This document shows, in pieces, positions 28,330-40,356 of a stretch of DNA of 64,000 nt. How positions within the stretch are numbered: the first letter of the stretch is position 1; every line of letters starts with the position of its first letter. Below the pieces are notes generated by a model. That model did not search any database and was not told the origin of the DNA. It saw only the letters and a list, made by a program, of their open reading frames with translations. The stretch spans positions 973,550 to 1,037,549 of the forward strand of contig VZSF01005687.1 in NCBI GenBank assembly GCA_013398295.1, written 5' to 3'. This DNA comes from Chionis minor. Taxonomy: Eukaryota > Chordata > Aves > Charadriiformes > Chionididae. Both the position numbers and the translations under genes were made by a program.

Positions 28330-28720
28330 TTGTTGTTGGGGTTGTTTAGCCTAGAGAAGAAAGACTCCGAGGAGACCTTATAGTGGCCTTCCAGTGCCTA
28401 AAGGGGGCCTAGAGAGAAGATGGGAAGGGACTTTTTATCAAGGAGTGCAGCGATAGGACGAGGGGTAATGGTTTTGAACTGAAAGAGGATAGATTTAGAT
28501 TAGATTTTAGGAAAAAATTCTTTACTGTGAGGGTGGTGAGATGCTGCGACAGGTTGCCCTGAGAAGTTATGGATGCCCCCTCCCTGGAAGTTTTCAATGC
28601 CAGGTTGGATGGGGCTTTGAGCAACCTGGTCTAGTTAAAGATGTCCCTGCCCATGGCAGGGGGGTTGGAAGCAGATGAACTATAAGGTCCCTTCCAACCC
28701 AGACCATTTTATGATTGTAA
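28330..28720 (+). repeat. CR1 LINE 3' end, 5'-truncated (avian type)
   Basis: Starts ggggttgtttagcctagaga, runs through agcgataggacgagggg, a ttaggaaaaaattctt segment and ccctccctggaagtttt, and finishes ggtcccttccaaccc followed by a degenerate atgattgt tail. This is the last ~390 bp of a CR1 element: the end of ORF2 and the 3' UTR. The gcccatggcagggggg segment near the end points to a subfamily different from the copy at 11.4 kb. No intact reverse transcriptase frame remains. Confidence 0.92.
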
Positions 28721-31700
28721 GGTAATTCATCCAGCCCACAGGCTTGTTCCAGGACACTGCCTTCCCCAGGACTTAACAGCCCTTTCCCTGCCATGACGTG
28801 TGCCCTTGACATGGTGCGGCTCCTTTCATGTCCTCAAGACAAATAGCAGGCAAAAGTGTTTTCCTGTCACTTGCTGGTGTTCAGCCCTGGGCAGTTACCA
28901 CTGGCTGCCAGCTATATGAATTGCTGTAGAGCAGCGGTTACTCCTGTAGTGTTATTTATTGAAGACATGAAGAGTGTGGACCTTAGTCGGGTATGAGTGT
29001 AGTAATGCCCAGCACTTCTGGAAAGCACTTCCATGTGTGTGCAGCACCATCGTTCAGTGCAGGCAGAGCAGATCCAGAGCTTCTGGCAAGCTATCGTAGT
29101 CCTGCTTTGGAAAAGGGAGAGCATTCAGCATGTGGCCCTTCTCCGATACTCGTAAAAGCTGAGAGAGGTGCAATTTAGGAAGGTAACTTACTTAAGATAC
29201 TTCACTGGGAGAGTAATTTTTGAGGTTCCAGAATTGCCTATCAGGCCACCAGATCTCAAAATTGGGCCTTAGTAGGAACAGCTTTTTGGTGGGAGGCAGA
29301 GGGCATGGTATTGCCTAATAGGATTCTGGTCTTACCAGCTGCTCGAGTGTCATAGTCATGAGGGTCAGTAAAACCCATCAGCCTTTGGATAGATCTGGAA
29401 AGTCTGGTAAATCCGTGTTTATGTGAAGAGAGGACAAGAAGATATTAGAATTGATTATTTTGGGACTTGCTTCCTCCTTTGTGGCATGTAGTAGTATTTA
29501 CACGAAAATTCTGCAATTAGTGACTCAGAAAAGGCTTACTTTCTGGAAGAGGCTGTGGGAGAATGTCAGAGCTCCAGACAAGGACTGTACTAAGGAAAAG
29601 AAAGGAGCAAACAGACCTCGACTAGCTCTGTTAAGAGGGTCTCAAAACAGTAGATTTCATGAGTTTGTGATAAGTTGTTACTCTCACAAGTGGTTACTGC
29701 TAAATACATAAGATTACGGCCATGAATCCTCAACCTTACTCTGCAGATCTGCATGACTTCAGCTGAACAAAGCGGTCCAGGACTGCTCTAAGCAGGAATA
29801 AATAGGCTTCTGTGAACTCTCTTTCAGCAGTCTCTGGATGCCACAAAAGCATTTTGGGCATCTGGGCAAGATCATCAGCCCTATGGGAACCAGCAGAGAG
29901 CAAGCTTCCTGTTTTTTCAAATTTTCTGGTAGCTGACAGGACATGCTGGTTCTTTATTCAAATTCTGTGTTCTTGGCAGCATTTTAGGTAGCTACAGAGG
30001 GTAAATATATACATATATGGGGGTTGTTTGGGGGGGGGTATGTGTATGACAGAAGATTATTTTAAAGCTGTTAACTGTGTTCGTCATAAACCCAGGTTTT
30101 CCATTTTGTTCATGCTGGAAACAACAAAACCTGTGAATTAGCTGTCACCTGCTCTACGTCTGAAATGATCTGACGATATTTTCAATCTGTAGTGCTCTTC
30201 AGTTAAGAGGAATTACACGTTTACAGATGGAAGGATCATCAAAGTCTTCCCTTTGCTTGTTTACACTGTTTGGTCTTTTGATGTTTAATGTATAATACGA
30301 GCAGCTTGGTTCATATGTGCCAGCCTGGAGAAAAGTCAAATCACATACAAACATCCCTACACTTGAGCACTTGTCTTTTGTGGCGAGCTTCGGCCTTTTG
30401 CTAATTAAGCTGTTCAGATATAATATATCAGTGTTTTCTGTTATTCAAGTATTTCTGTGAATTTTTTTAACAGTTATCTTTAAACATGTCAGAGAATTTG
30501 TAACAACTGAAAGTGGAAGAACTGATCACAGGATGGTTTGCTAGACATTTTTCTATCAATACTGTTTTTCTAGACATCTGGCACCTGATCAGGGAACAGA
30601 AATGAACCATGCAAAGAAAGATAAGCCCAATTCTGTTTTGCCTGTCAGACTGCAAATGACACAAAGATTAAGTTTAAACACATAGAGTTAATGCCTTTAA
30701 AAGAATGAAAATACTGCAGTTTTGTTTCCCCACTAGATTTTAATGCCCAAAGATATTAAAAGGACTGTTAAAAAAAACTAACACTGCCACAGATTATTTG
30801 AATTCATGTCAATATGTTGTTACTTAACAAACTTACTACACGCTTAATTATATCACATTCTTTTTTTAGTTATAAATGCATAACTCGCACTATTATATCT
30901 CATAAAGAATTATGTTGTTTGCCATTGTGTTCTAGGCATTTTTTCAAGCCTTCCCAAAACTATGTTAGATTAAAACTTTATTCCATGGTCAGTGTATCCT
31001 TTCTGTTCTCCTTTCTTATGAAGATTTCAATTCTGTACTATTATGAGAAAACGGCAGAATTAAATGTGTGTATGTACAGCTTTTGGGAGAGACAAATAAG
31101 CACCAAGCCAGTAACCCTATAGTTATGCCTTTTTTCTTAGTATATTTTCCTCCTTCAAGCACAATAATGCAGTCTTTGGATGCAGATGCTATAATCTAAT
31201 AAGTAACAGACTGCCAAAGCCACTTAGGAAAAGCATGAAGCATACTCCTAGAAGTATTTATGATTGGGGAGTTTATCTTACATTTTTTAAAGCCAGCAAA
31301 AGCCACAGAATTTTAAATAAATTTTCACATTTTTCCTGTAATTTCCTGTAATGTAATTTTCATGCAACCAGTGTGTTGCAAGTTTTATATTTTATGACAT
31401 GAAGAGAGATCAGATACTGGTTTTGTATTATGTATTTTGCTCTACAAATGCTTTGGTATTCTTTGATAAAATATATGTAACACTGTGGGTTGGGGTTTTT
31501 TTCTTAAAATTTAAAAAAATCTTAGCCTTAAAAAACCACATCAACTCTGTCTAGAGGAGAGATTAAGAAATATATTTATTGTCAAGGATGACATTTGACA
31601 TAGTTCTGAATAAGTTTGCTGATTACTAAAGCTTTCAAAAGTTTTCTAACTAGAATGATTCTAACAAAAAATAAGTAAAAATGTATTTTTTTCTAAAATT

Positions 31701-32470
31701 TGACATTTGTTTTCATATTTTCTGGGGTTTTTTGATTTTTACAAGTAACTGAAAGTGGTAAAAATCAGTAGAACACTGAAAAATATTATGATAATATTTT
31801 AAATGGAAAAAACAGTTCATTTTGAAACAAAAATAATTCCTACTCTCTTCCTGTAAGCTGTTCTTATTTTTCATCTAGCTGTAACCCCGAGATGATGATT
31901 TGTTGTTGCTTTCTTACACAGAGAGTCTAGAATAGCTGCCAGGTATTGGTTTTGATGATAGCAGTCATCATACCTACTATTTTATTTCATTTTATTTGGT
32001 AGAGAACAGTTTAAAAAAAAAAAATGTGTGGCAGGGGGAAAGTGCAATGCACTAAACGTACCTTAGAAATTCTCTAAGCAAAGGATCACAATGGTCCATG
32101 TGTTTCCATTTCCTTGAGCAGACTCACCTTTTCTGTGCAGAACCTTTATTACATGGGGTTCTTTTTCCTTGAAGCTCGTATTTTATGATGAAGGGAAAAA
32201 AAACATGTTTATCTCCTTTTTTTCTTCTTCACTTAACTATGTCATCAAGAGCAGATGAAGCTCAAGCGTGCATCTATTTTTTTATGCTTCCAGCTAGATT
32301 CAGAAGCTATCTTCAGTCAACCAATATAATCGGCTTTGGTGATTGGAAACAACAAATTATTTGCAGATATTCCTTTACCCCTTTCCAAAAAACCATCCTG
32401 TCTGAAGGAATTAACATTATGGGGCCAGGGAAATGGAAGAAAATATTGCTCACTAAGGATTCTTGGTAAT

Positions 32471-32549
32471 AAAATAGGATAGGATATAGTATATTCTTTA
32501 AAGTAGGGTAGGATATAGTCTGTCCTATAAAGTAGAATAGACAAAAATG
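32471..32549. repeat. 29-bp tandem repeat, about 2.5 copies
   Basis: Copies start at 32,471, 32,500 and 32,529. Each opens aaaRtagg/a and the first two share taggatataGT. Copies 1 and 2 differ at 6 of 29 positions; copy 3 decays after about 20 bases. A small minisatellite-like duplication with no coding role visible. Confidence 0.75.
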
Positions 32550-33554
32550 CACATCAAGATTTATACTTTTCTCTAGATGGACTTGGCACATGAAACGATA
32601 CTGGCAGTGAATCTCCAATGGCAAAAATGGGGGAAAAGTCCTGCAAGCATAGTATACAGTGGTGTATTTTGCCTAAAGTGTAAGCTTCACCACAGGAAAA
32701 CTTGCTTTCTGCTTGAAACGATGCCACTTACCTTGCTGAAATTGAAGACTGTGCCATCTTACAGGATTTCTGTGCCAGTGATAGGGTCAAGTACAACCAA
32801 TATGAAAGCAAAACTTCATTCGTTCAAGCTTCTGACAGAACTATGTATAAAATTGACTGTATCACATGAAAAGCCAGCTCCATGATTCAGGGGCAGATTA
32901 TCTGGTGTGCATATAAATAATGCCAGGCTAGTGGGACACCTAAGGTTAGGCAGTCATGTGCAAATGCAACTTCTCTAGGGATGCTTAACAGCAATGTAAA
33001 AGCACTTTTTAAATTCAGATATCTGCATGTGAGTCTTTTTCCAAACAGAGGAGCAAGAGTGAGGGCCTGATAGACAGACTAGGGAAACCAAACAATTTAT
33101 CTCAATTGTTATAAGCAAATTTTCAGAAACACCTTCTTTTTTGGGATGCTATCCTTCATTCACCTAAAACCTTTCTGAACTACTGAGTACACATGTGACT
33201 AGTATAAGTTACAGAAACATGTGCATTGGCACCCGTGACTTGTTGAGCGGTTCTGGTTGTATTGATGTGGCCCATAGAGGTCTAAAGAAGAATGCAAACA
33301 GGTTCTGAATCTGGGCATACAAAGGCAGCTGGTTCCTCAACAAACATGTAGATTGGTGTTTGCTGTAAGACTATTCATGTATCTGTAGGCACAGCAGAGC
33401 ACATTCCTGCTGACCACTGCAGCAATCTAACGTCCACACAGTTCAGAGGACCAAACGGTAAATAGTTCAATTTTCTTTTAATGGAGGAAGAGGGGTGTCT
33501 CCAATGAGATGATCAGAGCACTTATGTCAGATGTCTGAAATACTTAATGTAAGC

Positions 33555-34960
33555 AGTCCCAAAATCATCTAATCTCACTTCCTGTAAACAAAAGACCATG
33601 TCATCTTTTTCTCAGAAAATGGATTAAAGAAGACTTTTAGTACACTGCCTGATATCATTTTAAAGACTTGGAAGGATCCATCTTTTTCTCTGTAAAATAT
33701 ACCCAAAGCATTTCAAAGTTGACTATGCCCAAATTCAGCTTCAAGCCGTTGGACAACCAACATCTTTTCTGTCTTTATCTGAAAGAGATGTCTTTCCCAT
33801 TTTGTCTTCCCCATTTCCAACTGTCATACACCCATGTGTACACCATGATAATTGGCTTCTCAGTGTTCCTTCAGTAATGACTCAATATGAGGCTCAAGAA
33901 GTTTAAGTTAAAAAGCTTGCCTTTTTAGAACCTCAATTATTCTGTGGTCCTGATGTTTCTTTTTCCTTCTTGAGACACAGATGAGCTGGGCAGCCTTCCA
34001 TTAGTGGTTTTATGGATTCTGGATTATGTAGTACAGCAAGAACAAATTCCTGTTTATACTTGATTTTCATCTCTATGTGTATAACAACCACATTAACCTT
34101 CTTTTTGCCGCAGTGTGTGGGGCTATCCAGCATCCTTAAAAGCACATAGTCTTTACGTGCTGCTTTCCATGACAGTCTCCTGCTGGATAGATTTTTTGTT
34201 TCCCAGCGTTCTGTTTCAGTACAGTTAAATGCAATAGGTTTTGGAGTTGTTACAATTGAACTTTAGGTCACAGTAAACTGTCCTTTAGGGGTTTTTTTTG
34301 GAATCCAGAAGTTGTGTAATCTGCCAACTCTACCATGGTATGTTTTAGTTCGTATTGAGGCATTATAAAAGAAAATATTAAACAACTCGGGAGCAAAACA
34401 CAATTCTTAAGGTAAAATGCACATATCAACCCTTTTCTTTCATGTCTTCTACATTAAGCTTCAAGATGTGTCAGAGAGTTAGCTTCTAATCTATTTTGAT
34501 GTGCCTTATTAATTCCATGTAATTTATGCTGTTGTTTAATTATGTTGCCATAGGGCACAAAATCAGAAACCTTGAAAACAATCCAAGTATGTTAAATCAA
34601 GGCAATCGAGATAAGGTATAGGACTCATACTCTTCACATGTGTATGAAGTGTTCGGCAAAATCTACTCTTTGTTAAAGCATGATGTCTGACACTGTATAC
34701 TGTTAGCCTGTAAATCTTTATGGATGTAGACCCAATTTATTTATGGTGTTATTTATGCCCAAGACTGACATCTGACTAACCAGTCATCATCCCCAGGTTA
34801 TTTTTACAAGTACTGAATGAGGTTGGCCGTTTGCCAATTGTAAGGAATTTCCTCAGTTTTCAGGAGCTGTTCACTAAAGGTTAATCTTGTTTTCTGTTCT
34901 TCTAATGTGTTAGGACTGAAAAAAACTGGGAAATGGATTTAGGCTGGGAAGGAGGAGTTT
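33555..34960 (-). repeat. Ancient CR1/L3-type LINE, ~1.4 kb of RT and 3' region
   Basis: The longest transposon fossil in the window. Reading the plus strand left to right, consecutive blocks match the complement of a CR1/L3 element from 3' end towards 5': atcatctaatctcacttcct; aattcagcttcaagccgttg; a caatatgaggctcaag segment; tattaaacaactcgggagca; tctaatctattttgatgtgc; an aatccaagtatgttaaatca segment; and atgcccaagactgacatctg followed by ttgccaattgtaaggaattt. The blocks stay in order over about 1.4 kb, which is hard to explain by chance. The element is heavily mutated, with stops throughout, and its 5' boundary near 34,960 is uncertain. Confidence 0.75.
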
Positions 34961-35558
34961 TCAAAAACAAAATCCATTAGGTAAGGTGGTGCAGATCAAT
35001 GTGCCAGCAGTGTGTACATAATAGATCTGCTTGTGCTACACTACGTGAGACTTTACTGGTAGTACCAAAGTAGTCCAGCTCCTGAGTGAAGTCAGTTCAT
35101 GAAATAAGATTGACTGGTTGAAACTAAAATCTAGCAAAGTACAAAGCAGATTGATCAAGTAAAGCATTTCAAAGATCTTTTAAGCTCAGACTTCTTGATT
35201 GAGGATGTATATCTCATTTGGTCAATTCACTCTGTAGTTTAGGAGCACTCTTTAAGTTTCTCACTGACATGAAGCTCTCGTATTGCAGTATATGTAAGTC
35301 AGTCTTTTCCCTCTCTCCGTTTCCCTTGGAGACTCCCATTTTTTGCTGGTTTTCAGTGACCTACCCTCCCTTCCGAGGTATATTACAGCAATTAGTTGCT
35401 GAGACTGATGAAGCCAAGAGTTCTTAGGTAGTTCTGCATAGTTGTGAATGTATGTATTTTTAATCCTACCAAAGCAGAATATTGTTTTTCACCCAGTGTT
35501 ATCACTGAAAGAAGCTTAGGAGGATAACTACCACTTTGCGGTGTTAAAAAATGCCTAG

Positions 35559-35580
35559 ATGCTAGATAATTATCTAGCAT
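35559..35580. repeat. Perfect 22-bp palindrome
   Basis: The left arm atgctagataa is followed directly by its exact reverse complement ttatctagcat with no spacer. Symmetry stops at the next base on each side. It may be a dimeric protein-binding site or a chance event in AT-rich DNA. Confidence 0.85.
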
Positions 35581-37689
35581 TAATTACTGATGTAGAATAT
35601 CAGAAGAATATGGAAATGAAATGGGGACAAGGAGAAAATTAATCTACCAAAGAATCATTCCTTAAAGTTTTCCTCTTCCTCTCTAGCTCCTCTTTTCCTG
35701 GAAATGCTATTGATCTCTGTAGCAATTTTATCAGAACTTGGTTTTGCAGAATTGAGACTAGATAGACAGAAATGTAAAAATATTGGAAAGTTTCATACCT
35801 GGGAAAAAAACAACAGAAGGTTCTTTGCTTTCTAGAAAAACCACTGAATTTTAGAATTTAGGAAGATGGGATTGTTTTTTTAGTGAATTACAATGTCAAA
35901 AAAAGCATCATATGGGTAATAACCCACAATATATAATGTTACTGACAGAAACCTGATAGCTGTCATTAATTAAATATATCTCTAAGAACTTCATGTAGGT
36001 TTAGCCTTTATTATTTTATCAATAATATGAAAATCTGTTAATAAGTAACATTGTTAAGATTATTAATTTAAGGTAATTGGATAAGAACATAATTGTCTCT
36101 GATATGTTTGACAAATAGATAACAGAGAAAATTATTTGTATTGTTTTAAGAAATAGAAAGCAAGCTCCTGAAGAGCTTTATGCCGGAATCACTGTGTATA
36201 ATAAAAGCTGAAAAATGAAACAAAGTAAACACGTGTTGCTTACATTTTTAGTTGACTCTGAATGAGGCAGCATTACAAGTGCATTGAAGGATACTATGGA
36301 AATACAAAATAATCTGGAGGGTAATGGACAGTTCTAAATAGGGTTTAAATTTAGATAAACATAATGCATTCCAGTCACATGGCATTATATATAAGCATTG
36401 TTGCCGCAGGATGCTAGATAATGTTGTTTAAGCCCTTCAGCCTTCAGTACTCCTCCTTCAAGTCACTTTTCAGGCATAAGGAGATAGCAATCTGATTGTA
36501 GTATTGCCGGAAGGGAAGACTGCTTGTAAGAAGCCCCTGACTCTGTGCTTATAATCTCTTGAGCTCAGATGATGTATATGTTTAACCTACTCAACCAAAC
36601 ACAGAAAAGAAAGGTGTCGGTAGTGGTATCAGTTGTCCCACAATCTGGAAAGCTTTGGCACCTTTCAAAATCAGGCCCAGATATGAGCCTAAATAAAATT
36701 TCTAGCAATAGCAAAGATATTCAGTTAGCCCTTGGTCCTCCAGCCCTCGCTCACTGATGACAGAGACAGGTAGATACAGGGACTCCATATGCAGTCACCT
36801 GGTACCAACACTGTGCATGAGCTTTGAGCTATGGGTTCCTTTTTAATGTAAGTATAGTTTGATTCTTGCTACAGATACAACTTCATTTTGTCCCCATCTT
36901 GATTGCATTTACCACCACTGTGGACTCATTAGTTAAGTGGTAGATTGTTCCTCTAAATATGAATTTGTTTTGTTTTCAATAGTTTAATTTTGTATCGGTT
37001 TGAAAGCTTTCAAACATGTGTTTGAGACTTCTCATGGAATATTAATGTAGGATGATACATAGGTGAAAAAAAGCAATTCTCAGGTGGATGGTGGTCATTC
37101 AAATGTGGGTCATTTTGACTTGATATATCATAGACTTAAATTTCCATGAATAATTACTGGTAATAAACAAAACTTCAAGACTTTACAGGGACAATATTAC
37201 TCCAGGAAGGAAAGTTAAAGAAGGCTTTCCCAAATTGTGTAAAGCATAAGTGGAGCAAATGGATTCTATTTCAGTGAGGCTACCCTGCTTTGATAGCTCT
37301 CCCGTATAAACATTGTCATTCAAAACTAACGTATTTCTCCATGGTCTCTGATAATAACACTCTGACAGTGTTGAGGTCAGTGCAAGGCAGAATAAAACAA
37401 GTAGAAACAAAGTGTAGTGCCAAGCAGCAGTAACTGTAAGCAGGTAAATTGGAAAAAATACAGACAAATCATGTGTGGAATATAAATATTTAGAATATAA
37501 AAAAAAGGAAATGAAATAACAGCAGAAAAAATAATTTGAGTCCGACACATCTAAGTAAGTGTGCAGGAAGTAAAAGAAATGTCTGAATATACAGTTGCAA
37601 ATTGAGATAATGAAGTACACATTGCTGAAGTTAGCCAGTAAACCTGAGCATCCAAATGTCAGGGTAATAAATAGCAAATAATGCAAATA

Positions 37690-38118
37690 ATGAAGAACCC
37701 GTGTTCACAGGCAAAGCACGGTGCTTCTATCCTGCGCAGAAGCACCAGCTCTGCCGGTTTCTCCTCTTCTTTTCACATTTGCCGTATGTTGTGGGTGACG
37801 CTTGCTGAAGGGGCCGTCAGGGAAGCGTCTCAACGCAGCCATGTGCATGTGCTTCTCTGTGGCTGGTGGAAGGCCTGCTCCGGAGCAGGGACGCTGTTCC
37901 TGTGCCTTACCCTCCGGTGCCCATTTAGTTCCTCTTGCCGCGTCGTCTCCCAGCGATGGTACAACACTGAGGCTCTGCTCCAGTGTGTCAGCGAGACATG
38001 CCTTGGCAGCGTTCACATCTGAACAGTCGCTCCTGTTCTGGTCTGCTGGAACTCCTGACTGTGCGTACAAAAGAGGCAGAATAGCAGGAAGTGTGAGTTT
38101 AAAAAAAAAAAAAAAAAA
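37690..38118. other. CpG-bearing GC-richer patch ending in oligo(A)
   Basis: About 400 bases with many CpG dinucleotides (for example ctgccggttt, ggggccgtcag, gaagcgtctcaacgcagcc, ttgccgcgtcgtctcc) in an otherwise CpG-poor AT-rich intron, ending against A18. Frames are open on both strands but match no protein I know. It could be a retrocopied transcript end, a young CpG-containing insertion, or an intragenic promoter/enhancer for a short JPH1 transcript, since it lies 2.3 kb before exon 3. I cannot decide between these from sequence alone. Confidence 0.4.
38101..38118. repeat. A18 homopolymer at the edge of a GC-richer block
   Basis: Eighteen A directly after ggaagtgtgagttt. The 400 bases to its left are GC-richer and CpG-bearing, which makes a plus-strand poly(A) tail of a retrocopy conceivable. 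No target-site duplication is obvious. Confidence 0.85.
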
Positions 38119-40340
38119 GGCATGAGATAAGGCAGCCAAGGAAAGCTGTGCTCATTTACCTTCTGTTCCATTGGCTTCTTCCTGCGGTGACTTGCTTCTG
38201 CCCAGCTTCATGTGGCAAAGTTTCACTAGCTTATTACTCATGTCACCATTTAATTCCTCCACTGCTTTGATACTGGATGTTTGGACAGGATGTGTGATTT
38301 GTGTCTTGAATATAATAGTACAGAAAATTCACAGGCATCAGTAACTTCACTGTACTATCCTGGCAGTATGTTTTCCTGGTGCTGGTCATTTAGTATATTA
38401 GCTTTTAAAATGTCTATTGTAGAAGTGGCAATAGTATTAGGCTATTTTTACATGGCAATAGTCTGGTTGTTCTGTCATCACAAAAGGATGATCAGTGTCT
38501 AGTTTATCTATGTGCAGACTACATTATTGTCTCACTAAACAATGTCCCAGCACTAGGATTGCTTCATTAAGTTTATGCTACATAGACATAATTATGCAGG
38601 AGCTAAGAATAGCTCATCTAATTGAAAATAATGATTATAGAGAAAGAACGGGTTTGATTACTGTTACTAAGCAAGCGCATACCGTACAACCATTCATGAA
38701 CTATGCGGAACACATATGGGATTATACGGTGTATTTGTTTTGATTAACAGTTTCTTTCCCCCATCCTGAGCACAAGTTGAAGGTGTTACTGTTTATTTGC
38801 TCATTACTTTTTTTTTTTCTGAGAGACCCGGAGGGACCTGCAAGAAGGCAGCATGAGCTGATATTTATCCAGTAAATTATGACAAGCTAAGCTTTGAAAT
38901 AACATTCAACATTTATCCCCACACACATTTTAGGGAGGATGTAACTTAAATAAATCTTCTCCAGGCACCACAGATGAAACTGTCTATGCGGTTTTTTTAT
39001 GTCTGTGTTTATACTAGTACCCTATGGGATTAAACATCTTTTTAGAAATGCAAAGTCTGCCATACTGCTAATCTCTTGGTGCTCATTCTGGTTAATGCTA
39101 ACATTTAATTCTTGCTTCATCTAAAACACAAGGAACTCTTCTTTATTCCTTGAAAATAAAACTGAATTTTTACAGCAAAGTTGCTGAAAGTTTTCATTTA
39201 TTTGATTGCTGTTGATCAGTATCACCAGGCACATGGGGTAACAGTTGCTGCTGCTGTTGTCCTCTTAACTAATTTTGTTCTTACTTAAGTGTCAGTTTTC
39301 TACTAGAATGTTCCTGAGATCATGAAAATTAATGTATGTGGTTTAGAAATGTTGTTAATATTTCTAAAGGCTCAAAAAACTCTGACGGTTTGCCATGTTT
39401 AGCTTTCCCTCTGTTCTAACAACCCATTTCATAGCTCTGGGCTATGTGCTAATACTTCAGAGGCGCAGAGAGATCACTGCCATCAGGAATTTTTAAACAG
39501 ATGACTGTTTAAAAAATGAAGTGGGGAGGGAAGATGGGACAAACAGTGATGCAATCTTACAGTAACACAAGTATCAATTTACACAGTCTGGAATCAGAGG
39601 CACTTGCATAAGCTGTTCTTGAGGCTTTTCAAGACACGGCAGAAAGAAAAAAGTGGAAGCAGAGGACAGGTTACTTTACAAAAGTATTCCAAACTGTTGC
39701 CTTGACTTCAGAAAAGTTACCTTGTTTTGGACTTGAAATTAATTCATTGAGTTACAAAAATGTAAAACTGTTAAGTCCTCATTTATACAAACGCTTGTTG
39801 AAGTATCAAACACATTTTTCATCCTGTTCTGTCCCAACATGGTCTCATGGTGGAAGACATTTCTCAGTTTTTTGGGCCAACATACCTTAATTTTGCCCTT
39901 CAAAAAATTTTACATGGCACCCAACATTGAGCATTAACTTTGAAATGTAATAGCATTCCCAAGCACCGTCCCCTTGAACATTGTGTACCCTAGTCTCACA
40001 GATGCCTGTTTAGGAGGCGGTGTGGTGGCCCAGTCTGACCTTCTGTACACATTCTGGTAACATGTATAAAATTATCACCCCAGGTTTTGATCAGATACTA
40101 TTTTTTTTTTCTATTTTGAAAGCTATAGCCGTAAATTGTGGACCAACAAATAAATGTGATACAAGGATAAGCAGGACTGAACAACTGAGATTCTGAAATA
40201 CTTTGATAGGGCAGTTATTCACAGCAAGTAGGCATAAGCATGCACTATGCAGTGTAGTGCGTGGTAGCTGAGGACAGCAGTCTTTTGCTCTCATATTATT
40301 GATGCAACTCTTATAAAAGACTCCTCTGCATATAAACTGT

Positions 40341-40356
40341 TTTCTACTCTGTACAG
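40341..40356 (+). promoter_or_regulatory. JPH1: 3' splice acceptor of JPH1 exon 3
   Basis: A T/C-rich tract (tttctactctgtacag) ends in AG at 40,355-40,356. It sets the exon 3 start because the frame downstream matches the junctophilin helix immediately, and no other AG lies between the tract and the recognised protein. Confidence 0.85.

Larger units (their letters stand above)
1..40356 (+). other. JPH1: JPH1 intron 2 (3' part, at least 40 kb)
   Basis: Non-coding. By region: 1-540 is moderately CpG-bearing sequence with a T14 run at 28-41 and no recognisable gene. 540-2,860 is AT-rich, with a short ancient-repeat motif near 1,055-1,110. 2,865-3,290 is a LINE relic and 3,495-3,610 a possible SINE relic. 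3,620-7,670 shows nothing. 7,680-7,930 is a LINE relic. 7,930-10,900 shows only T/A runs. 10,900-11,800 is GC-richer and contains a CR1 tail. 11,800-17,700 is AT-rich, with an unexplained open frame at 15,881-16,414. 17,740-18,420 is GC-richer. 18,420-28,300 shows nothing beyond simple repeats. 28,330-28,720 is a CR1. 28,720-32,470 shows nothing. 32,471-32,549 is a tandem repeat. 33,555-34,960 is a long LINE relic. 34,960-37,180 contains a palindrome. 37,183-38,139 is an odd CpG/oligo(A) block. 38,140-40,340 shows nothing. Confidence 0.8.

Noticed and set aside
30019..30038. G5 and G9 runs as a G-quadruplex
   Set aside because: Only two G-tracts six bases apart; four tracts require splitting the G9 run with minimal loops. 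No promoter context.
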